From Pontederia crassipes (taxonomy: Eukaryota; Streptophyta; Magnoliopsida; Commelinales; Pontederiaceae), in NCBI GenBank assembly GCA_030549335.1, contig CM060193.1:57379146-57443145 (forward strand): a stretch of 64,000 bases of DNA. Reading direction: 5' to 3'. Under the pieces are notes generated by a model. It made no database searches. It worked only from the letters and a program-made list of their open reading frames with translations, and had not been told where the DNA came from. Position 1 is the stretch's first letter, and every line of letters begins with the position of its first letter. Positions 24,421-35,399 of the stretch are shown here, in pieces. The translations under genes were made by a program, and so were the position numbers.

Positions 24421-26132
24421 CCAATTTGTTTAGATTGAGGAATAAGAGGAGATGGGGTGGAAAATAAGGGGGTGAACTCTCTAAAATCTTGTTTGACAAA
24501 ATTTACTTTAAAAGTTATAAGGGGTTTGGTGGCATGGGTTATACATTCACATCCTAATTTTTTCATTCCACCAAATTAGTGGAATGAGGAGGGTTAATAA
24601 TTTTTTAGATAAAATTATCCTTGATTAAGATTATTTTATTTATCCTAACTTTTTTCCCCTCATCTCTAATATATCTTTCTCTCTGCTACGTGCGAGACTC
24701 CTGTGATTTTCTATCATCTCCTGATTTCTCTCTCTCTATATATGGTCATCCTTACATGTAACAATTTGCAAACTCTCCGTGGCAAGCAATTTTTGAGGTT
24801 CTCTCTCCTTGATCTCTTAGTTTTGCAAGCAACAATTTCTCTCTCTCTACGCACTCTCTCATAGTTCTTGATTTCTTGATTTTGTAGACAATAATTTGAA
24901 ACTCTCAATGACAGACAATTTTTGAGATTTGTGCCCTCTCTCTCACCTCTCTCTGTACTTGATTTTTTGATTTTGCATGCAACAATTTAAAATTCTCGGT
25001 GGCAGATAATTTTTGAAATTTTCGCTCTCTATCTCATCTTTTTCTCCTTGATTTCTTGATTTTGCAAGCAACAATTTACAAACTTTGAGTGACAGACAAT
25101 TTTCAAAGTTTGCGTTCTCTCTCCTCTCTCTCTCCTTGATTTTTTTATTTTACAGGTAACAATTTGAAACTCTCGATGGTAGACAATTTTTGAGATTTGC
25201 TCGCGCTCTCTCTCCCCTTGATTTTTTGATTTTGTTGGTAACAATTTGCAAAATCTCAACGACAGATAATTTTCGAGGTTTACGCTCTCTCTCTCCCCTC
25301 TCTTTTTCTTCTCTCTCTTCTTGATTCTTTTATTTTTGTAGGCAATAATTTAAAATTCTCGGTTACAGACAATTTTTGAGATTTGCGCTCTCTCTCTCCT
25401 ATCTCTCTCCTTAATTTCTTAGTTTTGCAGGCAACAATTTGCAAACTCTAAGTGACAGACAATTTTTGAGGTTTGCGCTCTCTCTCTCCTCTCTCCTTGA
25501 TTTCTTGGTTTTGTAGATAATAATTTGAAATTTTCGATGGTAGATAATTTTCAAGATTTGCGCTCTCTCTCCTCTCTCTTATTAATTTCTTGGTTTTGCA
25601 AGCAACAATTTGTAAACTCTCGGTGACAAACAATTTTTGAAGTTTGCGCTCTCTCTCTCTTCTTGATTTTTTGGTTTTGCAAGCAATAATTTGAAACTCT
25701 GACAAATAATTTTTGAAGTTTGTGCTCTTTCTCTCCTCTCTCTCTTTATTATCCACATAATCTTTTTATTATCCATTTATGATGATAATATATAATAAAT
25801 CTTTTCAAGTTTATTTAACTAAAAAAATTTCAAGTTTCAACTACTCTTCTACTTTACCTTCCAATATTAACTTGTATTATAAATTAAACAATTTACTAAG
25901 TAATATAAATAAGAATAAAACATAAAGGGTAAAAAAGACTTTTATCTAAATTAACCTTTCAAACCCCATCTTTTAAGTATTGTATCCAAACAAAAAATAG
26001 TTTAGTTTATTCCATCCTTTCCCATTATTTTTTATCCAAACATGAGTATAATAAAGTCACATCACCCTTCACCACCTCCTACCACACCATCTTATCTCAC
26101 CCTTTCTTTAGTTATTTTTCAAACAAACCCTA
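24421..26132. mobile_element. DNA-transposon-like insertion in copia right LTR
   Basis: This segment interrupts sequence that is continuous in the left LTR (about 15700). Its ends are roughly inverted: the left has CCCAATTTGTTTAGATTGAG and the right, in reverse, AGGGTTTGTTTGAAAAATAA, both followed by GA-rich sequence. Such GGGTTTGTTTG ends occur in hAT- and Harbinger-type MITEs. It has no transposase; the core is a minisatellite. Exact ends and target duplication are uncertain. Confidence 0.55.
24805..25745. repeat. Minisatellite, ~11 copies, unit ~86 bp
   Basis: Each unit holds a CTCTCTC tract, CTTGATTTCTTG-TTTTGCA, then AGCAACAATTTG, ACTCTCGGTGACAGACAA and TTTTTGAGGTTTGCG. Copies start near 24811, 24869, 24957, 25048, 25135, 25217, 25319, 25409, 25495, 25580 and 25661. 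Units differ from each other by several per cent and in CT-tract length. The peptides seen in reverse frames are repeat artefacts. Confidence 0.9.
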
Positions 26133-26596
26133 AAGATAGTTGAGCAATTGTGAACTCTAACAATTTTTTTCTAGCTCCTATAAAGAAGTGTGCTTGTACT
26201 CAGTGGTTGTGAATGACTGACTTTTTCAATCCTTTCGACCTTGGTTCCGTAGGAGCAAGTCAGGCAAGCGAAATGGGCTTCTTTTGGAAATCCTAGCTAT
26301 TCTTCTGTGAAATATATACATGAATCCATTGCACATCAAACCCATGAATTTATTATCTTCATACATAAGAATAAGACGGTATTTTATAAATACGTAATTA
26401 TCTAACCCGAGTGAACATTCAATATCTCTCAACGGACATATATTTGAATGTTCACTCGAGTTAACAGTCTGGGACATTGAGGAAGATCCAAAAAGTATTT
26501 CGGGAGTATAAGGTTTTGTCACTTCTCCAACTACCTCCCCAGGCAAAGGAAAGGGTCGAGAAACTCAAGGCCACTATTCTTGACTCTTTCATGCCC

Positions 26597-26644
26597 ATGT
26601 CACGTCGAGGTACTGTAGAAGAAAAAACTGTAAAATCCGATCAG
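26597..26644 (+). pseudogene. rps7: Plastid rps7 5' end fragment (copy 1)
   Basis: Encodes MSRRGTVEEKTVKSDQ, the N-terminus of ribosomal protein S7 with two Ala-to-Val changes, then leaves the match. Confidence 0.85.
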
Positions 26645-26907
26645 TAACGGAATGCTATTGGATTTTGCAATGATGAGAATGAGCAAGAATACTTGCCAAA
26701 AGTGTATATCTCTCTCAATTCGACGATCCAGGGAAGAAAGTGAGGAAGAAAGCGACGTAGAAACAACTTCAGATATTCATGATCAAAAGGTACATTATGC
26801 TCCATAATCTTTTCGATTGCTCGTTCGAGACGACTTCGATTCTTGAATGATCCAAATCCCTTATCCGTGTATGGACATTTATCTCTCGAGCAAAAGAAAA
26901 GAATCAA
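26641..26907 (-). pseudogene. Unplaced plastid-like ORF fragment
   Basis: An 88-codon open frame with RSRLERAIEKIMEHNVPFDH and FLRRFLPHFLPWIVELREI. The style resembles plastid ycf reading frames, and the TATCCGTGTATGGACATTTA stretch at 26861-26880 resembles plastid inverted-repeat spacer, but the source gene was not identified with confidence. Confidence 0.35.
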
Positions 26908-27091
26908 TCTTTAAAAATTTCATTGTAAATGTGAAATACTCATATGTCATATAAATATAGATCTCTCTCAATATCTCTCTCAATTCGACGTTACGTATTT
27001 ACAAAATGCTGTCTCAATTCATCCTATTTCATCAACCAGAGACCTCGCCCGTGAAGTAAATCATCGCACCTACGATCCAACCAATTGGGAG

Positions 27092-27125
27092 AGTAGGATT
27101 TGAACCCGTGACATTTTGTACCCCG
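27092..27125 (-). pseudogene. trnP-UGG: trnP-UGG 3' half fragment
   Basis: The reverse strand reads GGGGTACAAAATGTCACGGG then TTCAAATCCTAC, the anticodon-loop to T-arm half of plastid tRNA-Pro. The acceptor 5' half is absent. Confidence 0.75.
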
Positions 27126-27156
27126 GCTCTTTGGTCTTAAAAATGTTGGTTTTAAG

Positions 27157-27272
27157 TCTTTCTTTGGCTGAGTAGCATGTACTTCCATGGTGCCCGTTTT
27201 TCCAATTATGAAGCATGGCTAAGCGATCCTACTCACATTGGGCCCAGTGCCCAGATAGTTTGGCCAACTATG
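27157..27272 (+). pseudogene. psaA: Plastid psaA fragment
   Basis: Reads [20 protein letters not shown] then [10 protein letters not shown], a conserved piece of the photosystem I P700 apoprotein A1. It is flanked by unrelated plastid pieces. Confidence 0.85.
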
Positions 27273-27806
27273 TCTTCAATATTGTAACCCTCCCATGGCA
27301 TATCTCGAAAAGCTGATTAGAGGTTCTTCTCTCCATCGAAATAATAGGGCCGTTATGCTTAGTGACAATGTGCGACGACATTCTGCCTATCGATTGCGTA
27401 AGGTCCGCGGTTGGTAGCAATGGAACCAACATTTTTGTGCTAGTACATCATTTTGCAAATTCTTAAGGGCTGAAGAGAGAGCTAGAATCCTCTTTTCGAC
27501 TTTGACTCTCCCACTCCAGTCGTTGCTTTTCTTTTTGTTACTTCGAAAGTAACTGCTTCAGCTTTAGCCACGCGAATTTTTGACCTTTTCTGCCTCTCTC
27601 TTCAGCCCTATGTCTCTTATCTCCCCACGATCCGAGTCCAAGCTATTGGAATTGGAATAGGTTCGGCAGGGAATTACGAAATCTTGAGCCGGCGACTCAT
27701 AGGCAGTGGCTTGGTTAAGGAAACCCACCGGAGCCGTAGAGAAATTCTTTATTTTCCGATCGCCTGGAAGGGACAAAACTTTATCTGCTGGGTTATGAGT
27801 ACTGGT

Positions 27807-28056
27807 GGGTATTTTGCTAGAGGTTTCTATCAATCTACCCTTGTGTGAATCCCCCTTTTCAAATCGGACGTGAGGGTTTCCTCTCATCCGGCTCAAGTAG
27901 TTATACCAAAAAAGGATTCGGGATCCTGATGTATATAGATACAAATGGTCCAATGGGAGCAAGAATTTCCAATCCGCCCTGCACCCACCCTCCGAGTATA
28001 TGATTCAAGAGGAATCACACAAGGGTAGATTGATAGAAACCTCTGGTAAAATACCC
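27807..28056. repeat. Inverted duplication within the NUPT
   Basis: Arms of 46 bp at 27807-27852 and 28011-28056, about 43 of 46 positions matching in reverse complement (GGGTATTTT, GAGGTTTCTATCAATCTACC and CTTGTGTGA), separated by about 158 bp. It is consistent with end-joining of plastid pieces in opposite orientation. Confidence 0.85.
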
Positions 28057-28220
28057 ATTCTATTGGATCAATTAAAAAATGTAATATTAGAATTCGAAAT
28101 AAAATAAGGTTTTGATTATTCAACTTAGGTGAAGTAAGTTTCATTCATTGATTAGCAGAATGTCGTCGCCCATTGTCACTAAGAAACTGAAAGAAACCTC
28201 ATAAATAGAAGATAGGATTT

Positions 28221-28263
28221 ATGGCTACACAAAGCGTCGAGGGTAGTTCTAGATTTGGGCCAA
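28221..28263 (+). pseudogene. psbH: Plastid psbH 5' end fragment
   Basis: Encodes MATQSVEGSSRFGP, the start of the photosystem II H phosphoprotein, then passes abruptly into unrelated sequence. Confidence 0.85.
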
Positions 28264-28634
28264 ATACATACGCGAGGAAGGTAATCAAAAAAGAGAGGAG
28301 AAACGTGTCAAGTATCCGCCTGGGATAATGTCTTCTTAGGTCTAACCGGAGTTCGCGGTGGTGGAGGAACCGGATCGAAAAAATGAGGGATTGATATGGA
28401 CACATCTGAGATCAACAAATGCTCAGATGCATCCATTTGCGTCAAGGGTCCTAGATATGTAACCGCCTAAGATATCATTACGTGATGATTTTATTGAAAA
28501 AGACGGAAGTCGAATCAAATGATCGAGTCAATTCCATGATTATAAGTTCATAACTCCAGTATATCCATAATCAAAAATGTTTTTGTGATTGTGCCATGGG
28601 TTACTTCCGCACTGTAGCGCCTTGGTACTCCCCC

Positions 28635-28665
28635 TTTTTCCGCCCGACTCTTTGGTCTTAAAAAT
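28635..28665 (-). pseudogene. trnA-UGC: trnA-UGC intron fragment
   Basis: Plus strand TTTTTCCGCCCGACTCTTTG plus GTCTTAAAAATG matches, in reverse, the end of the plastid trnA group II intron. A shorter copy lies at 27125-27146. Confidence 0.6.
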
Positions 28666-28796
28666 GGGTACATAAGAAATGTATCGAATAAATTCTTTTT
28701 ATAACCATAAAGGTGAGTAGAGACCTAAAAGATCGAACTTTGATGACTCGATCTGCCTACACGTCTTGCTTTTACTGCCAGATTTGGATGTTCAAT

Positions 28797-28824
28797 CCGC
28801 TCTACCAACTGAGCTATATCCCCC
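28797..28824 (-). pseudogene. Plastid tRNA 5' half (trnA-like)
   Basis: The reverse strand reads GGGGATATAGCTCAGTTGGT then AGAGC, a D-arm half as in trnA-UGC. The other half is missing, so it is not a tRNA gene. Confidence 0.6.
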
Positions 28825-29003
28825 CGGGCCAAGTGGAGTATGCATGAAAGAGTCAGATGCTTCTTCTATTCTTTTACCTGGCGCAATTGGGCCATCCTGG
28901 ACTTGAACCAGAGACCTCGCCCGTGAAGTAAATCATCGCACTCAGTCATTGTGGTCGGACTCTATTATGGATTTCTGACCACATTCTCCATAGGGCCCTC
29001 TTA

Positions 29004-29294
<291 letters not shown>

Positions 29295-29539
29295 TCAGGA
29301 AGGAATTGGAATGTAATAATATGGCTCGTAGTGAATTAATAAGACGAATAAGGACTCTAGAAACAAAAAATGGATCTTTTGCACTCAAAAAAAGAATCCG
29401 ATTTCTTTCTGTTACTTCGAAAGTAGTTGCTTTAGCTTCAGCCACGTGAATTTTTGATATTCCAATGGGTCTGAAAAAGCATCTAAAAGGGTGAAATTTA
29501 GATATTTGCACCCTGTCGAAGTAAGGAACCATGGGGATT

Positions 29540-29576
29540 TACCCGGTGTGAGATATCACATTGTTCGAGGAACCCT
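29540..29576 (+). pseudogene. rps12: Plastid rps12 fragment (copy 1)
   Basis: Encodes [11 protein letters not shown] of ribosomal protein S12. A longer copy lies in the opposite orientation at 30455-30600. Confidence 0.75.
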
Positions 29577-29961
29577 AGTATTGATTTGACCCCATAAGCA
29601 GAACCATCACCCAATAGCATGTTGCCATCAGAAGTAGAACCCCGTATTTCTTCTAGTTTTTCTAATTGTTCCAGAAGAAGTGAAACAAAAGATAGGGTAG
29701 AACTAGGGAATGTATATGCTGTAGAAAAATTACGGAATCTGATTCTTTTTGGGTTATAGTTGATGGTTATTTCTTATGGACAATTCCTCACTATCTTGTT
29801 CATTCGCAACAAAATCCATGAATCCGGATCTTGATGTATATAGATACAAATGGTCCAATGGGAGCAAGAATTTCCAGGAACATTTGGAACATTTTGTTTC
29901 TGAACCGGAGTTCGCGTTGGTGGAGGAACCGGATCGGAAAAATGAGGGATTCTAGTTGTGA

Positions 29962-30057
29962 GAGCCTTCGTATCTTAATGCATGTATTTAATTTATTCGG
30001 AGCTTTTGCTAATTCGAATTGAAGGGTGATATCAAATCGATCTATTTTTGGCGTCAT
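29962..30057 (-). pseudogene. ycf2: Plastid ycf2 fragment with internal deletion
   Basis: Reads IDRFDITLQFELAK fused directly to APNKLNTCIKIRRL. These are two parts of ycf2 that lie apart in the intact gene. Confidence 0.8.
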
Positions 30058-30254
30058 AGTGTTTCTCCAAAATAAATTTTTATTTCTAGTAAAAAAGATT
30101 TCTTCAAAAATTTCTGATCTCTAGTGGACCTCTCAATAAGATTCGAACCCAGATGAAGTTCTGACCACCTGTCAGAGAAAAAAGAACGAATTGATCTTGT
30201 AGGATTACCAAGAAATTCTTCGATTTCTTTTGGAAGCAGATGAATATTTTGGGT

Positions 30255-30340
30255 GTTTCAGCTTGAGCTGTACGAGATGAAATTCTCATATATGGTTCTC
30301 GGAGGGGGAGTCTCCCTATCTCAATAAAGTCTATGATTCC
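30255..30340 (+). pseudogene. petB: petB group II intron end and exon 2 start
   Basis: GAGCTGTACGAGATGAAA and ATTCTCATATATGGTTCTC form the domain V hairpin of a plastid group II intron. After CTCCCTATCTC the exon resumes with AATAAAGTCTATGATT (SKVYD of cytochrome b6, first residue altered). Confidence 0.75.
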
Positions 30341-30454
30341 AAATCCAGAAAATAGATAGGATTCTAGGATTATTCCTTGGGGCCAATTCCGTAGCTTTTT
30401 GTTCAATTTCTCGTGGAGTAAAATTCTCAGAACTCAATAGTTACACCTACTTGC

Positions 30455-30600
30455 TCAACGCCATTGTTGACAATCCTTTACTCCGATAGCATCTAGGGTT
30501 CCTTGAACAATATGATATCTCACACCGGGTATATTCTTAATCCTTCCTCCTCTTACTAATACTACAGAATGTTCTTGTAAATTATGGCCAAATAAGATAT
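30455..30600 (-). pseudogene. rps12: Plastid rps12 3' part (copy 2)
   Basis: Reads [20 protein letters not shown], then [18 protein letters not shown], the C-terminal half of ribosomal protein S12, ending before the normal C-terminus. Confidence 0.9.
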
Positions 30601-30702
30601 CTAGAGAAATCTTTGAAGATAGAACGGTGTTACTTCCCTTTTTGTCCAAGTCACTTGAAAAGTGATGATTCAACATAGATTCTTCCCTAGGACCATTATA
30701 GT

Positions 30703-30741
30703 TACGACTGCCGTTCACCGGGGCTTCGGTCGCCGGCTCCT
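30703..30741 (-). pseudogene. rrn23: Plastid rrn23 fragment
   Basis: Plus strand ACGACTGCCGTTCACCGGGG then CTTCGGTCGCCGGCTCC is the complement of a conserved 23S rRNA segment; only about 39 bp remain. Confidence 0.75.
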
Positions 30742-30754
30742 CTATCATCGCAGA

Positions 30755-30865
30755 CATTTCTGCAACACCTCTAACAGAGGAACAAATAGTAAATTTGGAA
30801 AGAACTTATTGTCAGCCTCTTTCAGATATGAATCTATCTGATTCAGAAGGGAAGAACTTCTCCTC
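30755..30865 (+). pseudogene. ycf2: Plastid ycf2 fragment
   Basis: Reads [20 protein letters not shown] then LSDSEGKN, a characteristic ycf2 stretch, then departs. Confidence 0.85.
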
Positions 30866-31072
30866 TTTTTTTATCAATACCGAGTCCGGTTCTTCTCCTA
30901 CCAGTATCGAATAGAACCTTGTTCCTACATGACCTGATCAATTCGATCAGGCACTCACCATCTATTTTCATTGTTCAACTGTTTGGTATTGGCCATAATT
31001 TCTATAGTATTAGTAAGAGTCATTTTTAGCCCTTATAAAAAGAAAACTGATTCTTGAACCTCTTTCATGCCC

Positions 31073-31126
31073 ATGTCACGACGAGGTACTGCAAAAGAAA
31101 AAACTGCAAAATCCGATCCAATTTAG
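31073..31126 (+). pseudogene. rps7: Plastid rps7 5' end fragment (copy 2)
   Basis: Encodes MSRRGTAKEKTAKSDP, closer to plastid S7 than the copy at 26597. The two copies sit near opposite ends of the collage. Confidence 0.85.
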
Positions 31127-31382
31127 TTCCGAATCGAATCTCTTTAGAAAGAAGATCTTTTTTTGTCTCATGGTAGCCTGCTCCAGTCCCCTTACGGAAC
31201 TTTCGTTATTAGGTTAGCCATACACTTTACATGTTTCTAGCAATAACTGTAAGAACCTATCTTGATTTTTCTTTTGCCAGGCCCATAACTAAAAAACCTA
31301 CTTTCTTACGATTATGAGGTTTATTCGAATATGAAATTCAATCTTAAAAGAGCGTGGAGGTTCGAGTCCTCTTCATGCCCCA

Positions 31383-31414
31383 CGCCGTGATCGAATGAGA
31401 ATGGATAAGAGGCT
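31383..31414 (+). pseudogene. Plastid rrn16 upstream/leader fragment
   Basis: CGCCGTGATCGAATGAGAAT plus GGATAAGAGGCT is the plastid trnV-rrn16 spacer that carries the 16S promoter region; 16S itself is absent. Confidence 0.75.
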
Positions 31415-31718
31415 AATTTTCTTCAATATCTTTTTGTTGATTTTGTTTTCGTATATTTGAGCCATCTTCTTCTGGAAATTCTGGCTATTCTTAGCATGAT
31501 ATTGGGGAATCTCATTGCTATTTCTTTTTTGGGAGTGATTCATCCTTCCCGAACGTAGCAATGAAACTTCCATGGAAGAGAAGCAAATGAAACACTTTCA
31601 TAAAAATTCTCGTAGAATCGAGAATGAAGTCGAAATAATGCATACATTTGTCTCATATTTCTTCTAGAACAATCAGAAAAACTTTTTTGATTATGGATCT
31701 ACTACCAGAAAAAGTCGC

Positions 31719-32166
31719 AAGACCTATTTATCATTTTTGGATGAACGAAAGAGCAAATAAGTGCCCAATGTGGTGGAAGATTGAAGGGGAATGCAATTAT
31801 TGAGAGGGTTTCTGCCCCCTCGTGCAAGAAGGGCACACATTTGAAAGAGCGCTGGCAGCGCACGTACATCGCGTAATATGTGTGTCTACGCGAGTAGCAG
31901 TCAAAATGGCCGTTCATGGTCATTTTGGCCCCCTCTCTCATTCTCCAACCTTTGCTTATAAAAGGAAACCAATGTCGAGGTCCATGTGTACTTTTATATA
32001 TGTTCATCTAGAGATGCTTGTGTTATGACCAATTGTTCTCTTTCTCGAGGTTCGATTCTTGATCCTGAGATACAAATGCATCCATCCAGTGTTTGTAGAA
32101 AAGGTTCAACGTTTCTTTCCAGAGATATTCCACAACCTTTAATTTATATATGTTATAAATTCAACA
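31719..32166 (+). repeat. Copia right LTR, distal piece
   Basis: Matches the left LTR from about 15808 to 16283: ATTTATCATTTTTG-ATGAACG, CTGCCCCCTCGTGCAAGAAG, the GTTCATGGTCATTTTGGCC block, TATAAAAGG, and the AACA end. The earlier part of this LTR is at 24375-24420 and 26133-26220. Confidence 0.8.
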
Positions 32167-33122
32167 TGTATTTATATTAGTATCTAATTAATCCAGGCGA
32201 AAGGTTATAATATCAGAAATTCTCGTGGTATTTACGAAATTTGGTGTTATGTATATTCTTCCAAAATTTGATCTTGCAACATATATTTGGTGCCCCAGGT
32301 CTCTTTCTTTGTAATAAAATAAGGTTCAAGAACAATTCTACCATGAAGAAAGAAAAGAAGAACAGATGCATTGTTTTATTGCAAATAGATGTTGTTGCAT
32401 CGTTCAGGAAGTGTTTTATTGTATCTCTAATGCTGGACTCTGTTATAACACCATCAACAATACTCCATGCACCGCAGAAGGTTTGAACGACTGAGCTCTG
32501 TCAAACAGAGGGACAATTGTCAATTAGAATTGGGGGAAATTAGAGAAATAATCGTTCTTGATTCTGCACTTTTCGATTATACAAAGTACATTATCCTCCT
32601 AACACATTAAACAAGAAGAATCTAATTTGAAGCCTCAACTGGTATAGAACTAATGTCAGTGTTGATTTTCCTGTGCTCGAAACATTCATATGTTGATGGC
32701 TGTCAAGAGAAAATTATACTCCAACAAAGTTTAGGATTCTGAAGTTCTGAGTGTTTGCAGTCACAAAACAAATAAATTTCTGTTAGCAATATTAACTATA
32801 CAATACACAAACGATAACATACGTGATGGGGGTCGTTTCCTAGAAAGAACATTCATCTTCTAAGGCTAGAAAGATTATATACTGAACTGAGTGAGTGAGT
32901 CAGTAGAATTAGTTCATTCAAGCTGTATACTTTTTAAGTTGTCCCCACTTCTGATGCAAATTCCATTAGAGGGCCTTTTGGTGGTTGCTTCTGTTGCTCC
33001 TCCATCAGCAGGTGCCAGAAGAAGGCAACAATTTCAGAATGCATCAACTGAACATGCAACAAAATTATCACATCAACCACAGGGTTGAGATCATGCTCCC
33101 CAGAAGTTGTGGACTGCAACTT
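32167..33122. other. 3' flank of the bHLH gene
   Basis: Spacer plus the presumed 3' untranslated region of the bHLH gene on the minus strand. No other gene or repeat is recognised. Confidence 0.4.
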
Positions 33123-34060
33123 CTACTGTGGAGATTTTGCAGGTGCCCACAGGTCGGCGCCATTGTTTTGTGCAATCTTGATTGTTGAATCTATTGGAGC
33201 CAGACAGAGGCCGCGCCTTCTTAGGCTGTAATGGTCATCTTCCTGCAACATTTATGTATGATCAAAATCAGGACAAAAAACAGTACTAGATTTCATCTTT
33301 AACTGGAAGATTGCTTCTTATCATGATGATCCAGAAATTAACTCATTGTTGCTCCATCGCAAAAATGTTGACTTTCAAATCATATCAGTTTCATGTTAAA
33401 AGATCTGTGCAATGCCACTCTGATTAATAGGCTCATGTCACTGGTTAAGGGAAAACTCACCTCCATCTCTGCACTTGCTGGCACCTGTAGATATGGAGCA
33501 CTTAGGACCTGCAAATTAATGGATGAAGAATGCATTGAAGATTGTGCTCCATATATCCAAAGTAATGTTATTAATAGGTGAAGAACTTGACCTCGAGCTG
33601 TTCATGAAGGAATTTGATATATTCAGCAGCTTCGTGAAGTACTGAAGATGTATCTGACTGCATCAAGAACAAGTAGCACTTGATTGCGTCTTTCAAAAAG
33701 AAAGAAGAAATGAAAATCAAGTTCCAAAAGATTCCTTGTCTCAGCTACCTTTCCAAAAGGTGAGACCAGCTGTTGCAACCTTGTGATTCTCTCTCCAATC
33801 TTGTCCTTCTTCTCCTGATCATGACAATTAATTATGATACATATTAACTCCGTCAACTAAATCTGCAAGATAGAGTTAACGAGCAATTCACAAACCTTTG
33901 CCGAGGTGGTGGCTCCCCTGGCAGTAGTTCTGAGCCTCTTGGCATGTTCGCCTTCGCCGTCGCCCCTTTCTCTGGGACTACGCCGGACGCCGGAAACATT
34001 GCTGAAAAGAAAGTCACCGTGGCTTCCTCCCTTGTGATCTGCAACTTCTGTCATCATCAT
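33123..34060 (-). CDS. Small bHLH transcription factor (QLVSPFGK group)
   Basis: Coding exons on the minus strand: 34060-33896, 33814-33749, 33657-33592, 33508-33461 and 33242-33123. All are GT-AG and phase 0, giving 154 residues. Residues 56-99 form the helix-loop-helix: EKKDKIGERITRLQQLVSPF, GK, then SDTSSVLHEAAEYIKFLHEQ and LE. VLSAPYL follows, and the C-terminus has RRRGLCLAPIDSTI and NNGADLWAP, all features of the plant bHLH group with QLVSPFGK (bHLH68/110/113/123-like). Introns fall between helix 1, helix 2 and the tail. The basic region before helix 1 (KRLRTTARGATTSAK) lacks the classic H-E-R residues, as in this group, so E-box binding is uncertain. Translation probably begins at the first of three ATGs at 34060; no ATG lies in the leader exon. 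The acceptor at 34071 gives a 10-nt leader before it. The gene looks intact. Exact orthology is not settled. Confidence 0.92.
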
Positions 34061-35139
34061 TTTCTTCTCCCTATATTTCAGAAGATAGATACAAAAAAGT
34101 TTCAATGCAACTGTAAATTGAATCAGCTACTCTTAAGAAAGATGCTACTAAGTACTAATTAAAAACCGAGAGCTATAAACAATGACACATAATGTGAACC
34201 TGTGGTTGGAAATAGATGCATGTATAGTTGTAACGGCTGCATGCAGAGTCTTATCAGATTAATATACACAAATCAGAACAAGTAGGAGCGGAGAACTTTG
34301 ACATTAAGGAACATTTTTGTTTCTGTAGGTCTCTTCTGGTCTGGTGCTGACAAAGAGATGCCTCCACTGGATAAGAAGCCACTCAACACCTTCTCTCCAA
34401 TTCTTCTCTGTAAAATATAATTAATCCCAAGGGAATCCTATATCCGTGTGTTCAGAAGAGCATGGACCAGTAGCTGAGACAAGTTATCTGTTCAAACTTC
34501 TCCTCATTTCTGATCCATTTGTCATCTGCCACAAGTTAAGCCACTAGGTTCCAAGTAGGACCTAAAATATGTACTTAAAACCATGTCTAATGGTCCAAAT
34601 GGTGCAGCTCGCCCCACCGATGCAAATAATAACCTTCTATTCAGTTCCTTTGCAGACAAGCATAACTTGTACTGCGGCCTCCTCTCTTGAACCAGTAATG
34701 GTCCCGTGCACAGCACAGGGAACTCAAAAGTGTGGCTACACGTGGTGTATGCATTGCATACATATATATGTGCACCCAACAGGGTCTCTCCAAAGTGGCA
34801 TTACATCAATCTTTATCCAAGCGATCACAAAAATACAGAAACTAAGACTACTCTCTTTGTGGGGAGGGAGGGGGAGAGAGAGAGAAGGAGAGAAAGGGAG
34901 ATCATAACATGCAAGTGTTCAGGCTCCTGAGTCCTGTGCTAGCTGAAACTGTTACATGTATGTACCGCAGAGTATACATATTATCTGACATCCTAATTTT
35001 CCTTTCAGCTAAGTTTAGTTACACCTGCTCTGTCTCAGAGGCATCTTGAGAATGTTCTGACAGAGACTAAAAACATCATTTAGGTGTTGATGTTTCCAAG
35101 GGGAGAGAGATAGAGAGAGCGAGAGAGAGGCTTAATTAC

Positions 35140-35335
35140 CAGTTTTCCTGCAACAGAAGTTCTAAGGATTTCCTGTGACCTGACGGCCAGAAGCGAATCC
35201 TTTATCAGTGCTCAACAATTAAGACAGCAGATGAGTGGAACTCCAAGTTTGGCTGCTGGAGTAGTATAAATCTTAGCTGAGGTGAAAGGAGAGAGAACTA
35301 GGAAACAGTGGAGAGAGATGGAACAAGGCTTGAAA
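35140..35335 (-). other. Untranslated first exon of the bHLH gene (predicted)
   Basis: Downstream of the TATA box, on the minus strand, an ATG-free leader ends at CTG|GTAATT (donor at 35139). The next exon begins after ATATAG at 34071, 10 nt before the start codon. This gives a 5'-UTR intron of about 1.07 kb. Predicted from splice sites only. Confidence 0.55.
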
Positions 35336-35357
35336 GATGGAAGGATTTGTGTATAGG

Positions 35358-35372
35358 CTCTATATATAAATA
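35358..35372 (-). promoter_or_regulatory. TATA box of the bHLH gene
   Basis: The minus strand reads GGCTATTTATATATAGAGCC. Transcription would start about 30 bp on, near 35335, just ahead of the pyrimidine-rich, ATG-free leader. Confidence 0.6.
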
Positions 35373-35399
35373 GCCAAAGCAAATGCATGCACAGAAAAA

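Noticed and set aside
24805-25745. Regular repeat-spacer pattern that could be mistaken for a CRISPR array
   Set aside because: Units are contiguous and diverged, with (CT)n tracts and no unique spacers of equal length; the context is plant nuclear DNA.
28797-28824. tRNA gene
   Set aside because: Only the 5' half (D-arm) is present; the rest of the cloverleaf is unrelated sequence.
34522-34779. 85-codon minus-strand frame as the N-terminal exon of the bHLH
   Set aside because: It lies inside the predicted leader intron, lacks suitable splice sites in phase, and has no similarity to bHLH N-termini.
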